Below, piece by piece: positions 42,204 through 53,300 of a stretch of 64,000 bases of DNA. A program made the position numbers and the translations under genes. Location: the NCBI RefSeq assembly GCF_032362555.1, contig NC_083512.1:9722001-9786000 (forward strand), in the 5' to 3' direction. The DNA comes from Amyelois transitella (taxonomy: Eukaryota > Arthropoda > Insecta > Lepidoptera > Pyralidae). The notes under the pieces were generated by a model, which was given only the letters and a program-made list of their open reading frames with translations, did no database searches and was not told where the DNA came from. How positions within the stretch are numbered: the stretch's first letter is position 1; every line of letters starts with the position of its first letter.

Positions 42204-42719
42204 ATTATATCTACACAATTGTTATTGTGATTGTATTTAGTTATTTTCTATAGTAATAATGGATAGTCTTATTGGCCAGTCTCTCATATTCATATTCTTA
42301 CCTATTGCATTTAGGTACTACTTGATATTTGAGAGAAAATAAAAATATTTTTGATTTGATTTTTTGATAGTGTGGTCTCATTTTAGCCTGCTTATTGAGT
42401 CTCTGCTAAAGCTGACGAGGTCATTTCGTGTAAAAACTTCACTTCCCGCACTTAATTCGTCACATTTTGAAAATTCCATACATTGAAAATTTATTTATCA
42501 CATTCATTACAATGTTTTTAATTGTAAAACTAATAAAAATTATGTGTAGAATATGTACTGTGACAAATATTTTTTTGTATGACAAATTAACTTAAATAAT
42601 TAAGAATAATTATTGTAGAGTCCCCATTAAATTTAATAAGTCATAAAATTCAACAAATAGGTATGTATTAGTTTCGCAGTTAATTTAGTTGGAATTATTA
42701 CGAATTTCTAATTAATTCC

Positions 42720-42970
42720 TGCCGTGCGGTTTCCGGCACAAATAGAATAAAGCATACGACCACTCCATCTCTTTCCCATGGATGTCGTAAAAGTCGACTA
42801 AGGGATACGCTTATAAACTTGAGATTCTTCATTTAGGCGACGGGCTAGCAACGTGTCACTATATGAATTTCAATTCTATCATTAAGCTTAACACCTGAAC
42901 GTGGTCTTTTTAAGAATGTTGGCTCTGTCTACCCCGCAAGGGACGTGATTATGTCCTATGTATGTATGTT
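42720..42970 (+). repeat. Family A repeat, full length
   Basis: TGCCGTGCGGTTTCCGGCAC to TGATTATGTCCTATGTATGTATG. Confidence 0.82.
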
Positions 42971-43049
42971 CTAATTAACATGGATATTTTTAAAACGCAG
43001 CGTTTTTCCAGCCCTATGGACGAGGATTACTATAGTACTTAATGACTAC

Positions 43050-43165
43050 AGAATAAATATCACTTTAACTGCCTACATTCACACCAGTCTTGCGAAAATA
43101 CGCATAGTGAACGAACGTGTTCACTTAGTTTGGTTCGTTGATTTATTTTTGTTGTTTAAAAAAAA
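43050..43165 (+). promoter_or_regulatory. Core promoter and 5' leader of SPL-B
   Basis: AATAAATAT at 43052-43060 stands about 30 bp upstream of ATTCACACCAGTCT (43077-43090), the same initiator-region word found before SPL-A. The following AGTGAACGAACG also matches the SPL-A leader. Confidence 0.6.
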
Positions 43166-46100
43166 ATGTTTACACAGATTCTAGTCTTGTTTGTAAGTAT
43201 ACATTTGGTTTAGTTGATTTTATTTGTAGATAATCTATGTTAATGAATGTAATTAGTTTGTTTATTATAGACGATGTATTATTTAAAGTGCATGTTAGAA
43301 GTAATTTAGGACCCTAACTCCGTAAAGTCAGGGTGCAGTGACTTTATTTATTTCATTAATTAATCCAACTAAAACTAAAGATTCGATTTTATTGATAATT
43401 AGGTATTATATTTTATTATTAGATATTAAATTGCGCGGGAAATAATACGGAGCTGTTTTGCTATCTAACTACATAAGTAGGTACATTATTAAGTTTTTTT
43501 AATTTTTGTTAAAAAACAAAGTTAAATAAATATTAAGTGTTTTATTGGAGAAATGATAGTTCTACCATTTATAATCAACCATAATAACAGAAAGCAGTAC
43601 CTAGTATTTTATTAAAAGACAAAAAATATAAAAACTAGATAGAAAAAAATTTGAAAATTACAGAAATCTGACTTTTGTTAATTTTACTTATGTAAAAAAA
43701 CCGTTTGATAAAATATGTCTTTTTGGTAAATGTGTCCCTATTTAAATTGTGGTAATTAAAATTTAGCACTATGGAATTTGGAATAATTAAAATCAAACTA
43801 AATTATTGTATTTGAAACGAGAGGGATGATTTATCGTCGTCTTGAAACGCAAGTAGAGTTGTATAGTTGGCAAATAAAACTCAACATTGAGATGGTTATA
43901 CATTCAGATGTTTGAATGCAGATACAGCGGTTTCCTTACCCTAAGAGCATCGGTTAGTACACAAACTAATGTGCATAACTCAGAAAAGCGTCTGATACAT
44001 AGCCGTGGCAGGATTTGTACGTGTGCACACGCATTTTAGCCGGGCACCATACGAACGTAGGTGAAGAGTATGGAATAATATACCTTATGTCTTTAGTTAT
44101 CCTACTAATATTATGAATGTGAAAGTTTGTATGTCAGGATGTCAGTATGGATGTTTGTTACTCTTTCACGCAAAAACTACTGAACCGATTACGATGAAAT
44201 TTGGTATGTATGTAGCTGAAGACCCAGAATAACATATAGGCTACTTTTTATCCCAGAGTTCCTGCGGGATTGATAGGGTTTCCATGCGGACGAAGTCGCG
44301 GGCGGCCTCTAGTAGTGACATAAGCTTAAGGAGTCACAATTGCATGTGTAAACCTTGTCGCAATGTTATTTTAGTGCCTCGTTCTAAAGTCCCGCTAAGT
44401 AGGTAGATACAGTAACTATTGACTTATAAAGTAATGTTTTGAACAAGTACATTTATTGATAGACCATTTGATCGATATATAAATAAAACATATTATTATG
44501 TCGGTACAGTTATGTTGCTGTAACTACTTCCAGTTATCCGCGGCTTAGTTCGTGTAAATAATATAGTAGTAGATTGTCCTAAAATATTTTGTTAACAATA
44601 GTTTTAATTATTTTACAGGTTGCAGTCTACTATGTTAAGTTAGCAAATGGCGCCATTTCTAATAAACGTAAGTACTATAATTATTATTATAGTGCCGTGT
44701 GGTTCCCGGCACCTATACAAAAAAGAATAGGACCACTCCATCTCTTTCCCATGGATGTCGTAAAAGGCGACTAAGGGATAGGCTTATGAAATTGCGATCC
44801 TTTTTTAGGCGATGGGCTAGCAACCTGTCACTATTTGGATCTTAATTCCATTATTAAGCCGAGCAGCTGAACGTGGCCATTCAGTCTTTTCAAGACTATT
44901 GGCTCTGTCTACCCCGTAAGGGATATAGAAGTGACTATGTAAGTATGTATGTACTATAATTATTTCGAGTCTGTGTAAGTAGGTATATGAAAAAAGACGA
45001 TATATAATTATAGTGTATGCCGTGTGGTTTCTGCCACTTAAGAATAGAACAACTCCATATCTTTCCCATGTATGTCGTAAAAGGCGACTAAGGGCCTCAA
45101 CTTGGGATTTTTTTAGGTGTTGGGCTACCAATCTGCCACTATTTGAATCTCAATTTTATCATAAAGCCATACAGCTAAACAGAACGAGGAAATTCAGTCT
45201 TTTCAAGACTATTGGCTCAGTCTATCCCGCAAGGAATATAGGTGTGACTATAATGTATGATTGATGTATACATACATACATATGGTCACGTCTATATCCC
45301 TTGCGGGGTAGACAGAGCTAACAGTTTTGAAAAGACTGAATGGTCACGTTCAGTTATTTGGCTTACTGATAGAATTGAGATTCAAATAGTGACAGGTTGC
45401 TAGCCCATCGCCAAAAGGAAGAATCCCAAGCCTGTAAGCCTATCCCTTAGTCGCCTTTTACGACATCCATGGGAAAGAGACGGAGTGGTCCTATTCTTTT
45501 TTTCAATGGTGCCGGGAACCACACGGCTGATGATGGCATGATTGATGGTACATATGTATGATTACAATGTGTGTGATGTGAGCGTATTGAAATTGTACAT
45601 GTATAAAATGAATATGTTTAAAAAAAAGATACAATTTAATTTTTTCCAGCTCCCGACGCGATTGTATACCCAGGTCCCACACAAGAAGTCTTGCAGACGA
45701 GGTACGGGTCAGAAGATGATGTGCCCGAGGAGTGTCGCGGGCAGAACTACTGCTTCGTAAAACCGCCAAACTATCCTCAAGATAAATACAACAGAATGTT
45801 TGCTGATATGGTAAGCATATCAAATTAAGGACCTCCTGGTAAAGTGTCAGGTCAAAAGTACCCGAAACCGCCGAGCTTGCATGAAGTAGTTATGAATGTG
45901 GATGAAGCGAAAGAAGTGTGCAGAGATCGTGGCAAGTGGAAAGAGGTAGTCTCTGCCTACCCCTCCGGGAATGAGGCGTGATTTTATGTATGTATGTTTG
46001 TATGGTAAGCATACTTTCTCGGTGATTCTCCGTTTGATCTGTATGTATGCATGCATGCATATGTGAATGTCTGCATGTATGTCCTCGATTATCTAGCGCT

Positions 46101-48467
46101 TCGCTGAACAGATTTTGATGCGGTTTTCAGGAAAATGTTTATTACACTCAGGCGGAGGTTTAAGAAAATTAACTACTTCAAAAAAGGAGCATATCGATTG
46201 TAGGCGGATTTCTTTTTACAAAATTACATATAGCCTTCTGTGCCGTGTGGTTCCCGGCACCAATAAAAAAATAATAGACCATCTTCATCTCATTCCCATG
46301 GAAATCGTAAAAGGCGACTAAGGGATAGGCTTACAAACTTGGGATTCTTCTTTTAGGCGACGGGTTAGCAAACCTGTAACTTTATATTAATCTCAATTCT
46401 ATCAGTTAGCCTAACAGCTGAACGTGGTCTGTCAGTATTTTTAAGACTATTGGCTCTGTCTACCCCGCAAGTGATATTGTCGTGATTATATGTATGTACG
46501 AGTATATACACATCAGGCGCTGCCTGATTGTCATAGCCACACGGCATCTGTACCTACATAACTGACTGATACTGACTGATAAAACTGACTTGTATGCTTT
46601 GATACATTCCAGAAAGATGTGAAGCAGCCATCAGTCATCATCTCAGAACTGGACGACAGGACCGGCGACCCCGGTGAAAAGGACGGCTGCGATTCTGTTG
46701 TCACGGTAAATATATAAATAAATAAATATATAAACTGTTATAGTGCCGTGTGGTTCCCGGCATCAATTCAAAAAAGAATAGAACCACTCCATCTCATTCC
46801 CTTGGATGTCATAAAAGGCGACTAAAGGATAGGTTTATAAACTTGGGATTCATTTTTTAAGCGATGGGCTAGCAACCTGTCACTATTTCTCAATTCCATC
46901 TTAAGGCATACAGCTGAACGCCTGAAGCCAATGCAAGGGATATAGACGTGACCGTATGTATGTATGTACATATGTAAGACTGCCAAGATTATATTTTGTT
47001 ATACAAGAATTCCTTACCAAATACTTTAAGAGGTGTACTATTACCGTTGTATTATTGGCGTAAATATTGTAGTTTTTATGTATGTATATTATAATTTTAT
47101 TTTATATTTTGTGTAGGTATAAATATATTTATTTAGTTTGACCCCACATAAAGTTCTCTGTCAGACTCAAAAGTTGACTCGTAGATAATGCTTCCAGCAT
47201 TAAGTCCGCCAATTGTGCTATACATTTGTATTTTGTGCAATCACTCTTCTTTCAATATTATTTTTATTTATCTCTTTTTTAATATTATACATTTGTGCAA
47301 TGAAGTTTAAATAAAAAAATAAAAAAAATAAATAAATAAAGGGGTAATGTAACATTAAAATGTTATCATTTCAGTACGAGCCGCTGTACCAGGTGCAGGC
47401 AGGAGGTCGATGGCGGAAGGTAGTCCAAGCACCAGATGTCAACTACCTTCAACGAGTTAGATTGGAGAAATGCAAGTGAGTACATAAGTAAGTGCCGTGC
47501 GGTTCCCGGCACCAATACAAAAATAGTATAGGACCACTCCATCTCTTTCCCATGGATGTCGTAAATGGCGACTAAGGGATAGGCTTATAAAATTTAAGGC
47601 GATGGGCTAGCAAACTGTCACTATTTGGATCTCAATCAATCAAGATCTCAATTCCATCATTAAGCCGAGCAGCTGAACGTAGCCATTCAGTCTTTTCGGG
47701 ACTACTCTCCGAGGATTCAGGATAAAGAACAAGTTTCACACGTCATACACGTACATATAATCACGTATTTAACCCTTACGGGATAGTCAAAGCCAACATC
47801 AGTCTAGAAATACCAACATACAATTGTATGGCTTAATAATAGCATTGAGATTCAAATAGTGACAGGTTGCTAACGCATCGCCTAAAAGTAAAATCCTAAG
47901 TTTATCCTAAGTAAAAAAACAGAACTTATTTACATACATAGAATCACGTCTCTAACCCTTGCGAGGCAGACAGAGCCATCTCTATAAAACCGAAAGGCCA
48001 GGCTCAGCCGTACTTATTTACATACATACATACATATGATCACGTCTATATCCTTTACGGGGTAGACAGAGCCAACAGTCTTGAAAAGACTGATAGGCCA
48101 CGTTCAGCTGTTTGGCTCAATGATAGAATTGATATTCAAATAGTGACGGGTTGCTAGCCCGTCGTCTAAAAGGAAAATCCCAAGTTTATAAGCCTATCCC
48201 TTAGTCGTCTTTTACGACTTTTTTTTTTAATTCATTAAAAACGTAGATATATGTAATTAAACCATTTATTTTTTTATTTTCAGTGACAAAGTGCCAAGAT
48301 GTTTCTCTGACTACCCCCCAGTGCCGGGTATAACCACAATGTGTCGTCAAAAGACGGTGTCGTGGGAGTTTCTCGTAGACGACGAGAAAGGCGGCACCGA
48401 GCGGGTCACGGCGGAACTGCCTATTTGTTGTGCCTGCATGTACAAAATGGAAAATAAAAGGAAATAA
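43166..48467 (+). CDS. Spatzle-like gene SPL-B (diverged paralogue)
   Basis: Six exons join cleanly: 43166-43192, 44619-44667, 45650-45810, 46613-46705, 47375-47475, 48284-48467 (phases 0, 1, 0, 0, 2), giving 204 residues. The first two encode a signal peptide, MFTQILVLFVAVYYVKLANG. The third has AIVYPGPT and CRGQNYCFVKPPNYPQDKYN, aligned to SPL-A. In the fourth, ISELDDR then TGDPGEKDGC is a plausible activation site at the same exon position (residue 16 of 31) as in SPL-A, leaving a mature form of about 109 residues. Knot cysteines: GC, KC, RC, MC, and PICCAC: seven. The C-terminus is basic (MENKRK). AATAAA overlaps the stop and recurs at 48558-48563. Family A repeats have entered four of its introns. 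Secretion and Toll-type signalling are inferred from the family. Confidence 0.92.
43880..44060 (-). repeat. Family D SINE, diverged copy
   Basis: CATTCAGATGTTTGAATGCAG, CCCTAAGAGCATCGGTTAG, and a worn head GTGGCAGGATTTGTACGTG. Confidence 0.5.
44098..44312 (-). repeat. Family F repeat
   Basis: ATCCTACTAATATTATGAATG, ACTGAACCGATTACGATG, GCGGACGAAGTCGCGGGCGG. Confidence 0.68.
44686..44950 (+). repeat. Family A repeat, complete, with 14-bp target duplication
   Basis: GTACTATAATTATT at 44672-44685 and 44951-44964 flanks the copy. The insertion begins only 18 bp past the SPL-B exon 2 splice donor. Confidence 0.88.
45018..45260 (+). repeat. Family A repeat, full length, diverged
   Basis: ATGCCGTGTGGTTTCTGCC to AGGTGTGACTATAATGTATG. 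Confidence 0.75.
45269..45528 (-). repeat. Family A repeat, full length
   Basis: TACATACATACATATGGTCACG to GGTGCCGGGAACCACACGG, close to consensus and inverted relative to the copy before it. Confidence 0.85.
45826..45998 (+). repeat. Family B repeat, full length
   Basis: AAGGACCTCCTGGTAAAGTG to GATTTTATGTATGTATG; begins about 15 bp after an SPL-B exon. Confidence 0.82.
46240..46498 (+). repeat. Family A repeat, full length
   Basis: GTGCCGTGTGGTTCCCGGCACC to GTCGTGATTATATGTATG. Confidence 0.82.
46740..46972 (+). repeat. Family A repeat, with internal deletion
   Basis: TAGTGCCGTGTGGTTCCCGG cap; the TTTTCAAGACTGTTGGCTCTG part is deleted; GTGACCGTATGTATGTATG tail. Confidence 0.78.
47180..47320 (+). 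repeat. Family G-like tail
   Basis: TAAGTCCGCCAATTGTGC and TTTGTGCAATGAAGTTTAAAT. Confidence 0.4.
47491..47712 (+). repeat. Family A repeat, 3' end lost
   Basis: GTGCCGTGCGGTTCCCGGCACC to CATTCAGTCTTTTCGGGAC; starts 15 bp after an SPL-B exon. Confidence 0.78.
47750..47915 (-). repeat. Family A repeat, truncated
   Basis: CATATAATCACGTATTTAACC to TAACGCATCGCCTAAAAG. Confidence 0.65.
47935..48220 (-). repeat. Two adjacent family A repeats (fragment, then truncated copy)
   Basis: A short tail fragment (47935-48011) abuts a longer copy (48018-48220, CATACATACATACATATGATC to CGTCTTTTACGAC). The second lacks the cap and ends in a T run. Confidence 0.7.
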
Positions 48468-48583
48468 ATAGTTACATGAACATATCTTTTCAATATATAT
48501 ATATACTTAGGTATATTGATTCGTCAAAAGACAATGTTTTTTTTTTCGTCTGTGACAAATAAATTCAAAATAACTATAATGGA

Positions 48584-48826
48584 TACATATATACATTTAA
48601 TCATGTCTATATCCCTTGCGGGGTAGACACAGCCAACAGTATCATGAAGACTGGAAGGCCACGCTTAACAGCTGTACGGGTTTGAGATTCAAATAGTGAT
48701 AGGTTGCTACCCCAGCGCCTACAAGAAGTATCATTATTTTATTAGCTTATCCTTTAGTCGCCTTATACGTCATACATGGGAAATATATAGAGTGGTCCTT
48801 TTCTTCAGTGTCTGGAACCATACGGC
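48584..48826 (-). repeat. Family A repeat, near full length
   Basis: ATACATATATACATTTAATCATG to GTGTCTGGAACCATACGGC. Confidence 0.75.
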
Positions 48827-48963
48827 GTGGAAACCATTTGGAATTTGGCTCTTTGTCCATATCAAAGTTTAGGCCTTCAATATAGACATAAGCTTGTTTA
48901 TTGAGTGATATTCTTGTAGTACCAAATACCGAGCAAGGGTATTATAAATTATGGGATGCTCTC

Positions 48964-49055
48964 ATACATACACTAAAATCAAGTCTTTAATTCTTTACGG
49001 GGTAGATAGAATAGCTATCCTGAAAAGACTAAAAGTCCAGGTTCAACTGTTTTCA
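48964..49055 (-). repeat. Family A repeat, 3' fragment
   Basis: CATACATACACTAAAATCAAG to AAAAGTCCAGGTTCAACTG. Confidence 0.55.
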
Positions 49056-49339
49056 GTGTCATATTTATAAGATAGATATTTTTAACTAGATAAGTATTAT
49101 TTGATCGAATATTGAGTCTTAATATTATGAAAAATAAAACTAAAAGGGTAAATTGAATAAAATAGGTACTAGTTATTTAAAAAGTTCGCACGTAGGTTAC
49201 TTATGAAGTCTATTGACGCCACATTCCCACGTTTAATGAGATTAACGCAATTTTTCATTTAACGGAATTTTTATACCGCGAGGAGAGCCGCAGGCATAGT
49301 CTAGTCTATGAAAATGATAGATCTTAAATTTAGAACTAA

Positions 49340-49440
49340 CATACATACATATAGTCACGTCTTTATTCCTCGCGTGGTAGACAGAGCAAACAATCTTGAT
49401 AAGACTGATAGGTCACGTTCAGCTGTTCAGCTTTTTACTG
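49340..49440 (-). repeat. Family A repeat, 3' fragment
   Basis: CATACATACATATAGTCACG to CACGTTCAGCTGTTCAGC. Confidence 0.65.
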
Positions 49441-49599
49441 GTGAATCATAGTCATATGTGTAATGCGGATATTTTTTTTAAGGTTCCATATTAAATTGTT
49501 TTTTATAATAGCTTCAATTTACAATGGTTATTTAAAGGTTAAATGTACTCAAAAGTTTTGTTTTCTGATGTATATTGGCTTAAAAAATAACCAAGAAAA

Positions 49600-49770
49600 A
49601 TGTCACGTCTTTATCCGGGGCAGACAGAGTTTAGGTACAATCTGAAAGACTTAAGGCCACGTTCAGCTAATGACTGAATTAAGATTCAAAAAGTGACAAA
49701 TTGCTAGCCCATTGACTAAAAGAAGAATCCCAATTTCTTAAGCTTTAGCCTTGATTGACTTTAACAATCT
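49600..49770 (-). repeat. Family A repeat, degraded
   Basis: TGTCACGTCTTTATCCGGGG to GAATCCCAATTTCTTAAGC. Confidence 0.6.
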
Positions 49771-49959
49771 GCACGAGAAAAGAATATACAGTATTACATT
49801 TCGGTACTAGATCAGAATGACTATATGTAAGCTGACCTAGAAACAAAAAAGTTAAAACAATTACTTTTTCTTATCGTATTCTTTTGAGATCATTGCTGAA
49901 GTCGTCGTGATCAGGCGGTCTCCCTATTTATCTACCTTATTCGTGTGTGTGTGAATGGT

Positions 49960-50182
49960 TCGTTAGGGTGGGAAGTCCTAGAAGAACATATGTTGATCAA
50001 ATTGGACCAGTTTTGGCAAAAGATCGGTCAAGGGTTTCCGAAACCGACAAGCTTTGCATTAAGCGTTATGAATGTGGATTGTGGATAAAGCGAAAGAAGT
50101 ATGCAGGGATCGTTTCAAGTGGAAAGATAAAGTTTCTGCCTACTTCTTCGGGAACGAGGTGGGACGTATGTATGTATTTTTG
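49960..50182 (+). repeat. Family B repeat, degraded
   Basis: AAAAGATCGGTCAAGGGTTTC, TTATGAATGTGGATTGTGG, GCAGGGATCGTTTCAAGTGG, GACGTATGTATG. Confidence 0.6.
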
Positions 50183-50330
50183 CATGGTTATATTATTTCA
50201 GAGCCTGCAACTACAGAATTCTGAACCAAGTAGTGTACAATACAACCGTTTAAAATAAAACAAGAAAAAAATAGTAGAATGGTTTTTATTTCTTGGACAT
50301 CAGGCAAGTCCGAAGTTGTCTATCAAGAAT

Positions 50331-53300
50331 TCAAAACTTTATTATTTTACCCATAGGGTGTATTTCGCATCGGCAGCATATTGGAACACCTAGAGCCTTA
50401 ACGCTTTCGAATCCATTCCCGTCTTCTGCCAGCACCAAGAATCTGTAGTTAGAATATGATTCTACACAATACGCGCTGTAAGAGTCTTCTCTCAGTTTGT
50501 CAATCTTGAGATATTCGCCTTTATCTTCTGTTATTTCGCCTTTATTCCTGAAATAAAAACCTTCTTATACCAGTTGCAGAGACTACATCTTTCCACTAGC
50601 ACGATCCCTGCATACTTCTGTCGCTTCATTCACTTTAATAAATGTCTCTTATTCATTTATTTAGCCTTATAGCTATTCCAACCTTCAGAATCATAAATAT
50701 GTACGTAGGATATGGGAGCTATTGACTTTCTTGACGGGCTAGCAACCTGTCGCTATTTGAATCTCAATTCTATCATTAAGCCAAATAGCCCAAATGTGGC
50801 CTATCAGTCTTTTCAAGACTGTTGGCTCTGTCTACCCCGCAAGGGATATAGACGTGATTATATGTATGTGTATATATATAGTAATTATTACTAGTAACTT
50901 ATAAGTAGTTACGTTAAATTACCTGCACCATTCAACTTTGAGTATTTGTTGGAACCGAGTGGCTTGCACGACGTAACGCACTTTGTTGTTTATGTCTTTG
51001 ACTTGATAAATAGGCTCAAGCTGAAATTAAAACAACCTATAATATCATCATTCTCCTGGCGAAGTCACGGTTGCGTGATACGTCACTAGATGGGAGGAAT
51101 AAAACAGCACCACCCCAATCTTCGCGTAGGTATCGTAACAGTAGATTAAAGGATTAAGCGGGTCTTGGGCAGCAGCTTCTCCTATGCTAATATGACAACA
51201 TAGTCCAGAATAAATAGTCACTCCGGTCAAAAACCTGCCTGCCCAGAGTGGTGACTATGGTTAAAATCCCCCCATTTCTGTAGGAGTTAGTGCAATAGTG
51301 GACTTTTATGGGCTGTTAAGGTAACCATAAGAAGATCTTGGTATACAATTAGTTGCCCGAATGTACAGGTTTCCTAACGGTTTTCCTTTACCGTAAAAGC
51401 ATCGGTTTGCGATGACTTAAGTACTTACATAACTCAGAAAGACTTATAAGCGGGGTAGGGTTATAACCTGTGCTACCCTTTGCGTCACACTTCATATTCG
51501 GGCGCCTAACCCCTTCGATCATTGACTCTCTAAATTAATACATTATATTAATACATTTACATCAGATATAAAGGCTTGTTTCAGTAAAACTTCCCCAATG
51601 TGGTGATATGCAACCTCCAAGTAAGATTTGACATACATACATATGGTCACGTCTATATCCCTTGCGGGGTAGACAGAGCCAACAGTCTTGAAAAGACTGA
51701 ATGGCCACGTTCAGCTATTTGGCTAATTGATAGAATTGAGATTCAAATAGTGACAGGTTGCTAGCCCATCGCCCAAAAATAATCCCGAGTTTGTAAGCCT
51801 ATCCCATTGTCGCCTTTTACGACATCCATGGGAAAGAGATGGAGTTGTCCTATTCTTTTTTGTATTGGTGCCGGGAACCACACGGCAGATTAGATTTGAC
51901 ACCTTTTAATAAAAAGGGACATTTAATTTGTGTCACATGCTTAAGCCATATTTACTGAGAAATGGTCAGTTATTCTACAATTTATTCAATGATAATTATA
52001 CAGAATGACTTGAGCATGTGACACTAATTAAATGTCCCTTCTATGATAAAAGGTGTCAAAGTTAATGTAGAGGCTGCATATCACCACACCCAAGCTACTC
52101 GCTACATCTTACATATTATGAGAAAAAGAAGAATGCCGTGTGGTTCCCGGCACCAATACAAAAAAGAATAGGACCACTCCATCTCTTTCCCATGGATGTC
52201 GTAAAAGGCGACTAAGGTATAGGCTTACAGACTTGGGATTCTTTTTTAGGCGATGGGCTAGCAACCTATCACTATTTGAATCTGAATTCTATCATGAAGC
52301 CAAATTGCTGAACGTGGCCTATCAGTCTTTAAAAGACTGTTGGCTGTGTCTAACCCACAAGGGATATAGACGTGACCATATGTATAAATGAAGAATACTT
52401 ACAGAGTAATTAAGCTCACAAGGCGTTACTATAGAATGGTCGGTCGTCCCGCGTTGTTCAGTGGTCGCGCCATCAATTTTTATTACATCCTGGTAAATAA
52501 AATCAATAATAAATAAGGGTAGGCAGAGACTACCTCTTCCCACTTGCCACGATCTCTGCATACTTCCTTAGTGGCTATATATAATACTAATAAAAATGCC
52601 TACCCCTCCGGGAAAGAGGCGTGATTTTATGTACGTATGTATGTATAAAAAAGGGAAAATCAATCAAAAGAAAAGCCAATAAATTTGGGATTCTTTTTTG
52701 AGGTTATAGGCAAGCAACCTGTCACTGTTTGAATCTCACATCGTTAAGTTATAGAGTTGAACTTGGCCCTCCAGTTTTTTTGAGATCGTTGGCTCTGTCT
52801 GCCTCGTAAGGGAGACGTGATTACATGTTAAGAAGTGGACTGTAAAATTACATAGTTATCAATAAGACAATCACTAAAATCGACCCTGGTCGGCTGAGGG
52901 TCAGCAGCTAACTTCAGGGCCCTGAGTACGATTTCCAATATTTAAATCTCCACTATGATCAACTTTCGCATCCTCAGTTTTCAGACCATTGGAAAGTATT
53001 ATTATTATTCTACCTATCTTCTCATGAAATGACAAGATGAATGGAGTACTCTTTTTTTCTATCATAGAGCATCCATGAACAATATTTCAGAGTTGTTGCT
53101 TTCAAAGCCCCCCAAAGATGATTGACAACTTGTAAGGAATACATTTTATTTATCACGTCTAAAATCGACAATCACTAAAATCACAACTTACAGTTTTGTT
53201 GACTAGTTCTTCAATGAGAGCTGAGGGATAGTCGGCACCGCGTTCAAAGCAATATGTACTATTTCTGCAGTTCGGATGCATTTCAACTGAAAAAGAGAAT

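Larger units (their letters stand above)
38550..43050. other. Intergenic region between SPL-A and SPL-B
   Basis: No coding exon recognised. It contains family A, B, D, E and F copies listed separately; the rest is AT-rich with no visible structure. Confidence 0.5.
48564..50284. other. Spacer between convergent SPL-B and SPL-C
   Basis: No coding exon seen; family A and B remnants occupy most of it. Confidence 0.5.
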
